A stretch of 64,000 nucleotides of DNA from Ruegeria sp. HKCCD8929 (GCF_013031405.1 NZ_WPZY01000012.1:1-64000); one strand, 5' to 3'. Counted from the stretch's first letter, positions 44,418 to 54,295 are shown. Notes: generated by a model from the letters alone, not told the origin. A program made the numbers and translations.

Positions 44418-44791
44418 GGCGGCTCCTTGAGTTGTGGGGCGGTTCCAATACTGTGCACGGGGACTGTGGTCCTCAACCCTTATGTCAGAGGCGTCACGGG
44501 AAGGTGAGAATAGGGCAGATCGTCCTGAAGTCTGTATTTGTGTCGTGGCTGCAGATGCTTGTGTGGCGAGGTTGGTCAATCATTGTGCCTTGCGGCTGGT
44601 AAGAGGGGCTCTCACGAGACCCTACCTGCCCCCGACGGTTCGATCCGTGAGGTGATGGGCGGTGTCGATTTTTTTTGGTGACATAGTTCATCAAGATCTG
44701 TGATTGATGGCCGCTCAAACATTCAATTTTATTATGCCCATGACGTACCCACATTACCGATGCACTGAGACATTTGTAATGGAGGCCCAAA
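44418..44791. other. Gene-free stretch upstream of the small membrane protein
   Basis: Several short frames exist but none has a ribosome site with protein-like sequence. Promoters for both flanking genes must lie here. No repeat or RNA structure stands out. Confidence 0.45.
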
Positions 44792-44986
44792 ATGGCACAT
44801 ACGGCATCCGCGCCGCACGGCGCAGGAGTACGGCCCGGAATTCTTCTTGCGATTGTTCTGGCCGGAGCGATCGGCTTTGCACTAGGTCAAAGCTGGCCTG
44901 TTGGCACCGACACGACCACGCCGACGGCGCAGCCTGTACTTGAGGATTGGCACGGCAACGTCATGCGGTCGCATTGGCCGCAGTGA
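44792..44986 (+). CDS. Small single-pass membrane protein next to dddP
   Basis: The protein has 64 residues and one membrane helix (PGILLAIVLAGAIGFALGQSW), with a short periplasmic tail containing WHGNVMRSHWPQ. A good GGAGG site precedes the ATG. It ends 4 bp before the convergent dddP stop. I recognise no family; association with DMSP metabolism is only positional. Confidence 0.6.
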   Translation: MAHTASAPHGAGVRPGILLAIVLAGAIGFALGQSWPVGTDTTTPTAQPVLEDWHGNVMRSHWPQ

Positions 44987-44990
44987 AGCC

Positions 44991-46334
44991 TCAGGCCAAC
45001 CCCATGAGGCGTTTGTCAAAGGGGTAGGTGGTCAGGTTCTCGTACGCGTCCTCGGTGATCAGCACCTGATCTTCGAGCTTGATCGAGAAATCGCCGCCTA
45101 CCTCACCCACACAGGCCTCGACACACAGCACCATGCCGGGCTCGAGCGCGTAGTCATAGGCGCCCTCGACCGCGTGATCTGGATAGGCGACCAGGGGCCA
45201 CTCGTCGCACAGGCCCACCCCGTGCATGAGGCAGCCATACTTCTGCGCCTGAAACTTGTCATCGAGCCGGTGCGAATTGGCGGTCAGTTCCGGGATGGTC
45301 ACGCCGGGTTTCAGCATCTCCATATTGGTCATGATGTGCTCATGCGCGTGCTGCATGGCATAGATCATGTCGGGGCGCGGCTTTTCGTCCCCGATCCACC
45401 AGCTGCGCGAGATGTCGATGCAGATGCCGTATGAGCCGATGAGGTCGGTGTCGAAGGAAATGATCTCGTTCTTCTGGGTGATGCGCGGGCCGCATTCCTG
45501 AAACCACGGGTTGGTGCGCGGCCCCGAGGCCAGCAGGCGGGTCTCGATCCACTCGCCGCCGCGCTTGATGTTCTCGGCGTGCAGCACGGCCCAGATATCG
45601 TCTTCGCAAGTCTTGCCGTCGCCCACATTGGCGCGGGCGAATGCTTCCATCTCGGCCACCGCCGTCTCGCAGGCATGATTGGCGCAGCGCATGGCCAGGA
45701 TCTCGTCAGGGCCCTTGATGGCGCGGGTCTTTTCGGTGACTTCCTCGCCTTCCATGATCTCGAAGCCCTGCGCCTCCAAAGCGCGCAGGCCGTGCAGCAT
45801 GATCTTGTCCACCGCAAGCCGCATGTTGCCGCCGCCATGCTCGGTGATCAGAAGGCGGATTTCGTTCGACAGCTTGTCGGCGGCCACATCCACCTTGTCA
45901 CCCCGGTCGAAATAGAACAGATCGGCACCCGAGCGCTGCTCGCGGACCAGCGGGTTGAAGGTGCTCAGAAACGGCGACTGTTTGTAGTCCCAGATCACCA
46001 TGTAGCCATCGGCGCACAGCAGCAGGGCGCGGAACGGGTTGTGGGTGTTCCAGAGCTGCATGTTGGTGCTGTCGGTGGCGTAGCGGATGTTGAGAGGGTC
46101 GAACATCAGCAGCCCGCCATAGCCGCGATCGACGATGGCCTGGGTCAGCCGCTTCCAGCGATATTCGCGCATGCGTTCGAGATTGGGCAGCTCCAGCCCC
46201 ACCGTCGCCCATTCGGTAAAGGCAAGCCGGGTCGGGCCGATCTCGACCCGGTCATTGTCATTCGGGGTTCCGTCGCCCAGGGACGTACCACGGCTGGGGT
46301 CGATCTTGCGGGTGTCTCGGTAATGCGTGTTCAC
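44991..46334 (-). CDS. dddP: Dimethylsulfoniopropionate (DMSP) lyase DddP
   Basis: The protein has 447 residues with a GTG start reading MNTHYRDTRKIDPSRGTSLGD, as in known DddP. It has the M24 'pita-bread' peptidase fold. The metal-binding aspartates are in FDTDLIGSYGICIDIS, the histidine in MHGVGLCDEWPL, and the glutamates in CVEACVGEVGG and KLEDQ. NMQLWNTHNPFRALLLCADG is distinctive of DddP rather than prolidases. The enzyme splits DMSP into dimethyl sulfide and acrylate in the cytoplasm, a marker of marine roseobacters. No DMSP transporter or acrylate genes are adjacent. Confidence 0.95.
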   Translation of the reverse strand: MNTHYRDTRKIDPSRGTSLGDGTPNDNDRVEIGPTRLAFTEWATVGLELPNLERMREYRWKRLTQAIVDRGYGGLLMFDPLNIRYATDSTNMQLWNTHNPFRALLLCADGYMVIWDYKQSPFLSTFNPLVREQRSGADLFYFDRGDKVDVAADKLSNEIRLLITEHGGGNMRLAVDKIMLHGLRALEAQGFEIMEGEEVTEKTRAIKGPDEILAMRCANHACETAVAEMEAFARANVGDGKTCEDDIWAVLHAENIKRGGEWIETRLLASGPRTNPWFQECGPRITQKNEIISFDTDLIGSYGICIDISRSWWIGDEKPRPDMIYAMQHAHEHIMTNMEMLKPGVTIPELTANSHRLDDKFQAQKYGCLMHGVGLCDEWPLVAYPDHAVEGAYDYALEPGMVLCVEACVGEVGGDFSIKLEDQVLITEDAYENLTTYPFDKRLMGLA

Positions 46335-46457
46335 GGCGGGCCTCTCTGCTTGCCGGGCAAGTCTGCTGGGCATGATCGCCCGGGTCGCTCCGGATTGCGA
46401 CCGGGGGGCGGTCGTTTTTTGACCGACAGGGCCAATGGGCAATGCTAGATCAGGCGC

Positions 46458-47195
46458 ATGAATGCGATTCTGCAGAAATCAATCCCTTACGATCCGTTGA
46501 TCGCGCGCACGTTGCCGGGAATTCAGCCCATTTCCATGGAGGATTGGCTGCATCGGGACGACGCGTTTGCCGCGCAGATGGCACGGCGGGCCGAGTTGCT
46601 GGCGGGGCGGCGGGACGAGGTTCTGGCTATGGACGAGGGCGCCCGGCCCGCGGCGCTGGAGCTGCTGGCACTGGTGTTGGCGCAGGTTTACCCGGGCGCG
46701 AGAGAGCGGGTGCGGCGGCCCGATGGGGTCGAGGTCGGGATCGACCGGGACCGGCCCCTCGACACGCTCTGCCTGCTGGTACAGGAGGATTTCTGCATCT
46801 TGCAGAAACGGGGCGACGAGCATGTGCTGACCGGCGCGATCCTGTGCTTTCCGGCCAGTTGGACTTTGTCCGAGAAATTCATGCGCCCGCTGATCGCGAT
46901 CCATATGCCGGTGGCCAGCTACGACGTGGATGTCGCCCGCCGGGTCCAGCGCCTGTTCGACGGGGTGCAACCCGGGCGTCCACTTTGGCGCTACAACGCG
47001 CTGTGGTATCCCGACCCCGAACTGCACCAGCCGCGCAGCGTGCTGGCACCGCGCCCTGCCAGCGACCGGGTCGATGCCCGCTATCTGCGCAGCGAGCGAC
47101 AAAGCCTGCTGCGGCTGCCACAAAGTCGAGCGGTGGTGTTTTCGATCCACACCTATCTGCTGGACCGCAAGGACCTGCCCGGGGTAGTGGATTAG
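46458..47195 (+). CDS. DUF3445 heme-dependent oxidative N-demethylase-like protein
   Basis: The protein has 245 residues. LCLLVQEDFCILQK, LCFPASWTLSEKFMRPLIAIHMPV and the late FSIHTYL segment are the DUF3445 pattern. This family includes the catalytic subunit of heme-dependent oxidative N-demethylase and of dimethylamine monooxygenase in marine bacteria. It is shorter than the usual subunits, and no partner genes are present, so its substrate is uncertain. It is divergent from dddP across 123 bp. Confidence 0.78.
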   Translation: MNAILQKSIPYDPLIARTLPGIQPISMEDWLHRDDAFAAQMARRAELLAGRRDEVLAMDEGARPAALELLALVLAQVYPGARERVRRPDGVEVGIDRDRPLDTLCLLVQEDFCILQKRGDEHVLTGAILCFPASWTLSEKFMRPLIAIHMPVASYDVDVARRVQRLFDGVQPGRPLWRYNALWYPDPELHQPRSVLAPRPASDRVDARYLRSERQSLLRLPQSRAVVFSIHTYLLDRKDLPGVVD

Positions 47196-47201
47196 AGGAT
47201 C

Positions 47202-48101
47202 TCAACCCCCCAGATAACCCGCCGCTTCGGCAAAGGCGCCACTTCTGTGCAGCGCGATAATGGCCGCCGTGTAGGAGAGCACCTGCGTGTTCAGGCGAAA
47301 ATCCTCGCCTCGGATCAGATTGACTGCGGCCAGCGAAAGGGCCACGGGGGCCGACAGTGACATCACAAGGCCGGTCATGCACCAACTGGTCAGGCGCTGA
47401 ATGTCATTGCGTTCTTCGCGTTTGACCTCGTTCGTGGTGTCCGGGGCCTCGACCGGTTCCGGCTCCGGCTGGGCACGAAAGGAGAGGGCGAGGATCTCTT
47501 CTTCCCCAAGTTTGATGACCTCCGGCTTGCCTTCGGGCTCCGGCTGGTCCGTATCTTCGCCGATATCCGCCTCGGTAAACGGGCCGCAAACGGACCGAAA
47601 GGCCTGCCGCCTGCTGCGTATCCGGCGTGGCGAGAGGTTGGCGAACGTGCCCATGAACTGATCGATGGACAGAGCCGCGTCAGGGGCAAGCCATTCAACC
47701 TGTTCCACCGCACAGAGATCGATCATCCGATACAACATGACGACCAGCATCAATTCGGAAATCTCGCGGTCATCCAGCAACTCGGACACCGGCGTCAGGG
47801 AAATGACCAGACGATTTCTGAGGCGGGCGGGGCGTTTGATCCTTACCCCGTTCAGACCGGCGGCGCGATCCAGCCGCCGACGCCGGTCTTCGGCCGTTGG
47901 CAGATCGGTTTCTAGGTTCAGACGGACAAGATACTGGCTGGCGACAATGCGCGCCTCATGCGTGCTCAGGAGAGTCTGTCTTTCGATCAGGTGACCATAA
48001 TCTTCCAATGTCGCCGCCGCGATGCGGCCGAAGCGGTTCAACGCTTCGTTACTTTCACCCAAAAAAATTAAACCACCGTGATACCTGCATGTCTGCGTCA
48101 C
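47202..48101 (-). CDS. Hypothetical protein with C-terminal hydrophobic helix
   Basis: The protein has 299 residues and no recognised family. Residues about 20-180 are helical (ESNEALNRFGRIAAATLEDYGHLI; LVVMLYRMIDLCAVEQVEWL). A Glu/Pro-rich linker (about 190-235) follows, and a hydrophobic segment near residues 240-270 (MTGLVMSLSAPVALSLAAVNLI) may be a membrane anchor. About 200 gene-free bases lie upstream of its start. Confidence 0.65.
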   Translation of the reverse strand: MTQTCRYHGGLIFLGESNEALNRFGRIAAATLEDYGHLIERQTLLSTHEARIVASQYLVRLNLETDLPTAEDRRRRLDRAAGLNGVRIKRPARLRNRLVISLTPVSELLDDREISELMLVVMLYRMIDLCAVEQVEWLAPDAALSIDQFMGTFANLSPRRIRSRRQAFRSVCGPFTEADIGEDTDQPEPEGKPEVIKLGEEEILALSFRAQPEPEPVEAPDTTNEVKREERNDIQRLTSWCMTGLVMSLSAPVALSLAAVNLIRGEDFRLNTQVLSYTAAIIALHRSGAFAEAAGYLGG

Positions 48102-48310
48102 AGTGAAGATCCTCCTTGACGTGTGTTCAATGTTATACCTCTACCGGAAGATGTGGGAGAAAGTTTGACTGACCCGAAGATCACTGGGTGAAATTCGGCA
48201 TTTTTTGAGTGATTGGCCACGAATTGGAAACCAATAAAATATGACTTAACGGTTTGGCCCGTGTCGAAATCATGTCCTAATTGCGGCAAAAATTGGGCGC
48301 GACGCCGTAT

Positions 48311-49108
48311 CTACCCGTCGATGCGACCCGCCATGATGGCAATGGCCTTTTGATAGACCGAGGCGGCATTCCATTGTTGGATCACGGCGAAATTCGGCTG
48401 CCCGGGCTGATAGCCGCGGCCGGGTTTCCAGCCCTTCCGGCGCAGGAAATTCGCGGTTGAGGCCAGCGCGTCAGTGAGGTTGTAGAAATCGACCCGACCG
48501 TCGCCATTTGCATCGACGCCATAGGTCATCGCGTTGCCGGGCAGGAACTGGGTATGCCCCAGCTCGCCATGTTTTGCCCCCTTTGTCGCCATGGTGATCG
48601 CCCCCTGATCCACCAGCTTGAGCGCGCCGATGGCGTGCGGAATGAAGAAATCCGAGCGGCGGCAATCATAGGCCAGTGTCGTTATTGCGGAAACAACCTG
48701 ACTGTCGCCCATGAAACGGCCGAACCCGGTTTCCATGCCGTGAATGGCGATCAGGATACCCGCCGGAACGCCATATTGCCGCTCAAGCGCGGCGTAGAAT
48801 TGCGGATTGGCCGCCTTGCGCTTGCGGCCCTGCGACACGATTGCGTTGGCTCCGCGCACCTGCATGAATTTCTCCAGCGAATACTTGAAGCTCTTCTGGT
48901 TGCGGTCGGCGGAAATCGTGCGGGTTGCGTATTGCGTCTGAGCCAGCGCTTTCAGCCCCGTCTTTCGCACACCCGAGCGCCGGGCCTGTTTGGCGAAATC
49001 CTTTTTCCACGCCTCAAATCCCGCGCTCGTATTACCGCAATTGGCGGCGGAGAGCGGAGCAGGGGCGATGAACAATGCGATGAGCAGGAACAGGGTGATC
49101 GGGCGCAT
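48311..49108 (-). CDS. Lytic murein transglycosylase (MltB/SLT_2 type)
   Basis: The protein has 265 residues with a signal peptide (MRPITLFLLIALFIAPAPLSA). GILIAIHGMETGFGRFMG places the catalytic Glu, and HGELGHTQFLPGNAMTYGVDANGDGRVDFYN is the second family block. It cleaves peptidoglycan strands in the periplasm during wall turnover. The binding-protein gene upstream is only 24 bp away in the same direction, so they may share a transcript. Confidence 0.9.
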   Translation of the reverse strand: MRPITLFLLIALFIAPAPLSAANCGNTSAGFEAWKKDFAKQARRSGVRKTGLKALAQTQYATRTISADRNQKSFKYSLEKFMQVRGANAIVSQGRKRKAANPQFYAALERQYGVPAGILIAIHGMETGFGRFMGDSQVVSAITTLAYDCRRSDFFIPHAIGALKLVDQGAITMATKGAKHGELGHTQFLPGNAMTYGVDANGDGRVDFYNLTDALASTANFLRRKGWKPGRGYQPGQPNFAVIQQWNAASVYQKAIAIMAGRIDG

Positions 49109-49132
49109 GAACAGGTCTCCGGGTCAGGCAGG

Positions 49133-49969
49133 TCAGGGCAGAGTCGGGGCGAGCACGAAGAGCGCCCTGAGTGCATCGCCCGGCTCGACGCCCGGCAGCG
49201 CGGCGCGAAAGATCTCTTCCATCGTGCCGTCGGCATACATCTGCGACAGTACCCCGTCGACCAGCAGCTGGAACTCATCGTCGCCCTTGGCCAGCGCCAG
49301 CCCGTGTTTCTCGATTGTCAGGATTTCCTGAGACATCTTGAACCCGTCGGTCAGCCCGGCAGCGATGTAATTGGCCAGCAGGATCGACTGATCGGCGAAA
49401 TAGGCATCGATCTCACCCGCCGCCAGCGCCTTGATCCCGGCGGGATGCGAGGCAAAGCGCACCATTTCGGCCTCGATCCCCGCAGCGGCGAACGAGTTCG
49501 TGACCGCCTCTTCGGTGGTGGTGGCGCTGCGCATGCCGACCTTCTTGCCCGCAAGCGACGCTAGCCCGGTATCCGCCACGCGCGGCAGCAGGACCGCGGT
49601 GCCATCCACATAGGTCGGGATCGAGAAATCCACCTTTTCGCGCCGCGACAAGGTGATTGTGGCCGCCCCGCACAGCAGGTCGATCTCGCCCGAGGCTACC
49701 TTGTCGAACCGGTTGTTGGGCTCGACGGGCAGGAACTGCACGTTGAGCTCCGACAAGTTCAGCCGTTTGGCGATGGCCTGGGCAATCCGGTCGCAGACCC
49801 GCGGCGAGTATCCATCGGGCCGGTTTTGATCGTTGACATAAGACAGCGGCGCGGCATCTGTGCGGAACCCGAAGCGGATTTCGTTGTTGGCCTTGATGCG
49901 GTCGAGGGTCTGGGCAGAGACGCCGGTTGCCAGCAGGGCGGCAGTCAGGGCCAGGGAAAGAATGCGCAT
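49133..49969 (-). CDS. Amino-acid-type periplasmic solute-binding protein (family 3)
   Basis: The protein has 278 residues. The start at 49969 gives a signal peptide (MRILSLALTAALLATGVSAQ). IRFGFRTDAAPLSYVNDQNRPDGYSPRVCDRIAQ is a typical family-3 opening, and DLLCGAATITLSRREKVDFSIP is the ligand-gate region. No permease or ATPase gene is near, so it is an orphan binding protein or pairs with genes elsewhere. Confidence 0.88.
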   Translation of the reverse strand: MRILSLALTAALLATGVSAQTLDRIKANNEIRFGFRTDAAPLSYVNDQNRPDGYSPRVCDRIAQAIAKRLNLSELNVQFLPVEPNNRFDKVASGEIDLLCGAATITLSRREKVDFSIPTYVDGTAVLLPRVADTGLASLAGKKVGMRSATTTEEAVTNSFAAAGIEAEMVRFASHPAGIKALAAGEIDAYFADQSILLANYIAAGLTDGFKMSQEILTIEKHGLALAKGDDEFQLLVDGVLSQMYADGTMEEIFRAALPGVEPGDALRALFVLAPTLP

Positions 49970-50059
49970 GAAATCTTCCTTGAGAGGTGAATTCGGCGAC
50001 CACCCTAGCGGCACAGCCGCGCGTCTCAAAGTGCAAATAAATCGGCGGAGCGCGCAACG

Positions 50060-50088
50060 AAAAAGGGCGCCCCGTCGGGGCGCCCCTT
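50060..50088 (-). terminator. Rho-independent terminator of glnA
   Basis: On the minus strand a GGGGCGCCCC...GGGGCGCCC hairpin is followed by TTTTT, 20 bp past the glnA stop. Confidence 0.88.
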
Positions 50089-50107
50089 GCATCGATCCGG
50101 AACCGGA

Positions 50108-51514
50108 TCAGCAGCTGTAATACATGCCGTACTCGACCGGGTGCGGCGTGTGTTCGTAGGTTTCGACCTCTTCCATCTTCAGCGCGATATAGCCGTCGAT
50201 CTGGTCCTTGGTGAACACGTCACCCTGCAGCAGGAAGTCGTGATCGGCGGCCAGCGCCTCGAGCGCCTCACGCAGCGAGCCGCAGACGGTTTCGATACCG
50301 GCCAGTTCCTCGGCGGGCAGATCGTAGAGGTTCTTGTCCATCGCCTCGCCCGGGTCGATCTTGTTCTTGATGCCGTCCAGGCCGGCCATCAGCAGGGCGG
50401 CGAAGGCCAGGTAGGGGTTGGCTGCCGGATCAGGGAAGCGGGCCTCGACACGCTTGGCTTTCGGCGATTCAGTCCACGGAATACGCACGCAGCCCGAACG
50501 GTTACGGGCCGAGTAGGCGCGCAGAACAGGCGCTTCGAAACCCGGGATCAGACGCTTGTAGCTGTTGGTCGACGGGTTGGTGAAGGCGTTCAGGGTCTTG
50601 GCGTGCTTCAGAACACCACCGATGAACCACAGCGCCTCGTCCGACAGGTCAGCATACTTGTCGCCCGCGAACAGCGGCTTGCCGTCTTTCCAGATCGACA
50701 TGTTGACGTGCATGCCGGTGCCGTTGTCGCCTGCGATGGGTTTCGGCATGAAGGTGGCCGATTTGCCGTAGGCGTGCGCCACGTTGTGGATCACGTATTT
50801 GTACTTCTGCAACTCGTCGGCCTGCTTGGTGAGGCTGTCGAAGATCAGGCCCAGTTCGTGCTGGCACGACGCCACCTCGTGGTGGTGCTTGTCGACCTTC
50901 ATGCCCAGACGCTTCATGGTGCTGAGCATCTCGGAACGCAGGTCCTGGCTCTCGTCGACCGGGTTCACGGGGAAGTAACCGCCCTTGACGCCGGGACGGT
51001 GGCCCATGTTGCCCATCTCGTATTCGGTATCGGTGTTCCAGGATGCGTCGGTCGCATCAACTTCGTATGATACCTTGTTGATACTGTTCGAGAAACGGAC
51101 ATCGTCGAACAGAAAGAACTCCGCTTCGGGGCCGAAGAAGGCAGCGTCACCGATGCCCGAGGATTTCAGGTAGGCTTCTGCCTTCTGCGCGGTGCCGCGC
51201 GGGTCACGTTCATAAGGTTCGCCGGTGTCGGGTTCGACCACCGAGCAATGCAGGCAGATGGTCTTCTCGGCATAGAAGGGATCGACATAGGCGCTGTCGG
51301 TGTCGGGCATCAGTTTCATGTCTGAGGCTTCGATCGATTTCCAGCCGGCGATGGACGAGCCATCAAACATGAAGCCTTCCTCAAGGAAGTCCTCATCGAC
51401 CTGATCGGCCATGATGGTCACGTGCTGCAGCTTGCCGCGCGGGTCGGTGAAGCGGATGTCGACATATTCCGCATCTTCGTCCCGGATCAGTTGAAGAACT
51501 GCGTCCTTGCTCAT
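50108..51514 (-). CDS. glnA: Type I glutamine synthetase
   Basis: The protein has 468 residues. [18 protein letters not shown], the ATP-binding block [19 protein letters not shown] and the adenylylation site NLYDLPAEE are all present, so this is the housekeeping, GlnE-regulated enzyme. It makes glutamine from glutamate and ammonia. The start at 51514 gives [14 protein letters not shown]; the frame extends a little further upstream. It lies 33 bp downstream of glnB, the usual order in alphaproteobacteria. It contrasts with the GlnA-like ligase of the microcompartment locus at 6455. Confidence 0.97.
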   Translation of the reverse strand: MSKDAVLQLIRDEDAEYVDIRFTDPRGKLQHVTIMADQVDEDFLEEGFMFDGSSIAGWKSIEASDMKLMPDTDSAYVDPFYAEKTICLHCSVVEPDTGEPYERDPRGTAQKAEAYLKSSGIGDAAFFGPEAEFFLFDDVRFSNSINKVSYEVDATDASWNTDTEYEMGNMGHRPGVKGGYFPVNPVDESQDLRSEMLSTMKRLGMKVDKHHHEVASCQHELGLIFDSLTKQADELQKYKYVIHNVAHAYGKSATFMPKPIAGDNGTGMHVNMSIWKDGKPLFAGDKYADLSDEALWFIGGVLKHAKTLNAFTNPSTNSYKRLIPGFEAPVLRAYSARNRSGCVRIPWTESPKAKRVEARFPDPAANPYLAFAALLMAGLDGIKNKIDPGEAMDKNLYDLPAEELAGIETVCGSLREALEALAADHDFLLQGDVFTKDQIDGYIALKMEEVETYEHTPHPVEYGMYYSC

Positions 51515-51547
51515 TCTCTTGGTCCTCTTTTGAGAATTCAAATAGGG

Positions 51548-51892
<345 letters not shown>

Positions 51893-52055
51893 TTACCTCG
51901 CAAGCTTGTCACGCAGGCTCAGATCACGTCTAAGATCGGGCGGCAACGGGATTGCGGATCTGGCCGGGCTGCGGTGCTGCGAAAACAGGCGGCCGGTGAA
52001 GTTTTGGGCGTGTTGCACAAAAAATGCGCAGAATTGAATCGCGGGAGGTTTGGAG

Positions 52056-53735
52056 ATGACGGAATTGCTGACCGCGGCACAGATGCGGGCGATCGAGAAG
52101 GCGGCAATCGACAGCGGTAAAGTGACCGGCCTGGAGCTGATGGAGTGGGCGGGCCGGGGCGTTGTCGAGGCGATTTTCGAGGAATGGCCGGAGTTGGGCA
52201 AGCGAGGGTCCAGCCCCTCGCGCTCCCGGGAGTATTTGGAAAAAGATGAAGAGGGTTTTCGGGCGGTTGTTCTATGCGGGCCGGGTAACAATGGCGGCGA
52301 CGGGTTTGTGGTAGCGCGGTTGTTACGTGAGCGGGGGTGGGCGGTGGAAGTGTTTCTCTACGGCGATCCCGAAAAACTGCCGCCGGATGCGCGGGTAAAC
52401 TATGAGCGGTGGGTGGAGATGGGAGAGATCCTCCCCCTCCCAGAAGGCACCTGGTCGCCGCATTGCGACCTGCACATAGATGCCCTGTTCGGCACTGGTC
52501 TGACGCGCGAGATTCCGAAGGCTATTTCATACTCTTTGTCATACTTGCACAAACACCATGCACATTTTGTTGCTGTCGCCGTCGACACTCCCTCCGGCTT
52601 GTGTGCGGATAGCGGTCGGGCACTTGGAGTGTCAGGCAAGGCAGATCTGACCGTGACGTTTCACAGATCCAAGGTCGGACACTATCTGAGTGAAGGGCCA
52701 ACGCGATCGGGCAAAATCGCCGTGAAGGATATTGGTCTGCCAGTGCCCGCGTTCAAGGACGAGGCCGAGCTGCTGGCATGGGTAAACAATCCAAAAAGAA
52801 AGCGACCGAGTGCGGAAGAGTTGAAAGCTGAAACCGATAGGCTGGCATCGGAACACAAAGCTGTCGTGCGGCTTGTTGCAGTTCCGGCAACTGGACCATG
52901 GGCAAAGATTCGCAAAGGGAATGCTGGCCACAAATACGCCCACGGCCATGCCCTGATCCTCTCCGGCGGTTCCGGCAAAACCGGTGCGGCGCGGTTGGCC
53001 GCTCGGGGGGCGCTCAGGATCGGGGCGGGGCTGGTGACACTGGGGGTGCCGCCCTCGGCGCAGATGGAGGTCGCCGAGCAGATCACTGCTTTGATGCTGC
53101 GGCGGGTCGAGAATGGCGACGGGCTGGCGGAAGTACTGAAGGATGAGCGGCTCAACGCGCTGTGTCTCGGGCCGGGGCTCGGGGTGGAGCGGGCGCGGGA
53201 ACTGGTGCCGGTGGTGCTGCGCGCCGGGCGGGCGGCAGTGCTGGATGCGGATGCGCTCTCGGCTTTTGCCGATGCGCCGGACCAGTTGTTCGGCATGCTG
53301 CATGAGACAAGTGTTCTGACCCCGCATGGCGGTGAGTTTGCACGGCTGTTCCCGGATATCGCCGATAAGCTCAATGAGACGCCCACCAAGGGGCCCGCTT
53401 ATTCCAAGGTCGACGCCACCCTTGAGGCAGCGCGGCGTGCGGGATGTGTTGTGCTGTTCAAGGGACCCGATACGGTGATCGCGGCGCCGGATGGAAGGTG
53501 CTCGATCAACTCGGCGCATTATGAGCGGGCGGCGCCCTGGCTTGCCACGGCGGGGTCGGGGGACGTGTTGGCGGGGTTCATCACCGGGCTGCTGGCGCGC
53601 GGGATTGCTCCGATGCAGGCGGCCGAGACCGCAGCCTGGCTGCATGTTGAATGCGCGCGGGAATTCGGGCCGGGGCTGATTGCGGAGGATTTGCCGGAAC
53701 AACTGCCTGCCGTGTTCCGCAAGCAGGGCCTTTAG
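52056..53735 (+). CDS. nnr: Bifunctional NAD(P)H-hydrate epimerase/dehydratase Nnr
   Basis: The protein has 559 residues. The N-terminal epimerase (YjeF_N) carries VVLCGPGNNGGDGFVVARLL. The C-terminal ADP-dependent dehydratase carries LSGGSGKTGAARLAARGALRIGAGLV and ATAGSGDVLAGFITGLLARG. The enzyme repairs hydrated NADH and NADPH. An unusual insert of about 20 residues (KRGSSPSRSREYLEKDEEG) before the epimerase signature is encoded by an intergenic repeat that landed in frame. A second segment (about residues 160-200) also uses codons less GC-rich than its surroundings. The end overlaps the convergent Hint-domain gene by 4 bp. Confidence 0.93.
   Translation: MTELLTAAQMRAIEKAAIDSGKVTGLELMEWAGRGVVEAIFEEWPELGKRGSSPSRSREYLEKDEEGFRAVVLCGPGNNGGDGFVVARLLRERGWAVEVFLYGDPEKLPPDARVNYERWVEMGEILPLPEGTWSPHCDLHIDALFGTGLTREIPKAISYSLSYLHKHHAHFVAVAVDTPSGLCADSGRALGVSGKADLTVTFHRSKVGHYLSEGPTRSGKIAVKDIGLPVPAFKDEAELLAWVNNPKRKRPSAEELKAETDRLASEHKAVVRLVAVPATGPWAKIRKGNAGHKYAHGHALILSGGSGKTGAARLAARGALRIGAGLVTLGVPPSAQMEVAEQITALMLRRVENGDGLAEVLKDERLNALCLGPGLGVERARELVPVVLRAGRAAVLDADALSAFADAPDQLFGMLHETSVLTPHGGEFARLFPDIADKLNETPTKGPAYSKVDATLEAARRAGCVVLFKGPDTVIAAPDGRCSINSAHYERAAPWLATAGSGDVLAGFITGLLARGIAPMQAAETAAWLHVECAREFGPGLIAEDLPEQLPAVFRKQGL
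52201..52255. repeat. Intergenic-type repeat inserted in frame within nnr, copy 2
   Basis: The reverse complement matches 28593-28647 at 50 of 55 positions. Elsewhere the element is noncoding; here it is read through without a stop and contributes an Arg/Ser/Glu-rich peptide to Nnr. Confidence 0.8.
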
Positions 53736-54295
53736 GCGGCGGGTCGCAATTCAGCGGGCGCGCCATGGCCGGCAAGCTCAAGACCGCCTGCGTAGAGGAT
53801 GTGGCTGGCGTCGAAATAGAGCTGGAATAGAGACAGATCGCGGGTGCCGAGATCGCGAACGAACATCCCGTCGACCAGCGCGTCGGCGCGGACCAGCGCC
53901 TGTTTGCGGCCGAACATGGCCTGCGCCCGCCAGTCCCGCACCAGAACCTGCTGGCCTGCGGGCAGCGTCAGATCGCTCTCGGGACGCGTATCGCCGGAGG
54001 AGCCGGCGGCAAAATGGATCGCACGCACGCGCTGCTTCCCGTGACCGATACCAGCGATCCGAACCAGGCCAGCATTCCGGGTGATGATCCTGTCCCCCTC
54101 GGACAGATACTCGACCGGCAATTCACCATCCTGGGTCAGCAGAAGGGTGCCGGGCAGGAACCCGGCTTCGGACAGCGCGCTGTCCTTGGCGGCAGGCTGC
54201 CGGATGGTATTTGCGGTATTCCATGTCACGTCGGGTATCATGGCAGTCTCGATCAGTTGCCCGTTGATATGACGCCGCAATGATGGCGAAAGCAT
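53732..54295 (-). CDS. Hint-domain protein (Hint_2, Hedgehog/intein-type)
   Basis: The protein has 187 residues from the ATG at 54295; longer starts exist. AGFLPGTLLLTQDGELPVEYLSEGDRIITRNAG and the following LPAGQQVLVRDWRAQAMFGRKQALVRADALV fit the Hint_2 domain widespread in Rhodobacteraceae. In most members a Cys precedes the FxPGT segment and attacks the peptide bond; here that place is Ala-Gly, so autocatalysis is unlikely. The role of such proteins is unknown. It ends inside the nnr stop region. Confidence 0.75.
   Translation of the reverse strand: MLSPSLRRHINGQLIETAMIPDVTWNTANTIRQPAAKDSALSEAGFLPGTLLLTQDGELPVEYLSEGDRIITRNAGLVRIAGIGHGKQRVRAIHFAAGSSGDTRPESDLTLPAGQQVLVRDWRAQAMFGRKQALVRADALVDGMFVRDLGTRDLSLFQLYFDASHILYAGGLELAGHGAPAELRPAA

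Noticed and set aside
52013-52030. Possible NtrC site (TTGCAC, A-tract, TGCGCA) before glnB
   Set aside because: The dyad resembles an NtrC half-site pair, but I found no -24/-12 sigma-54 promoter between it and glnB, and one imperfect site is weak evidence.
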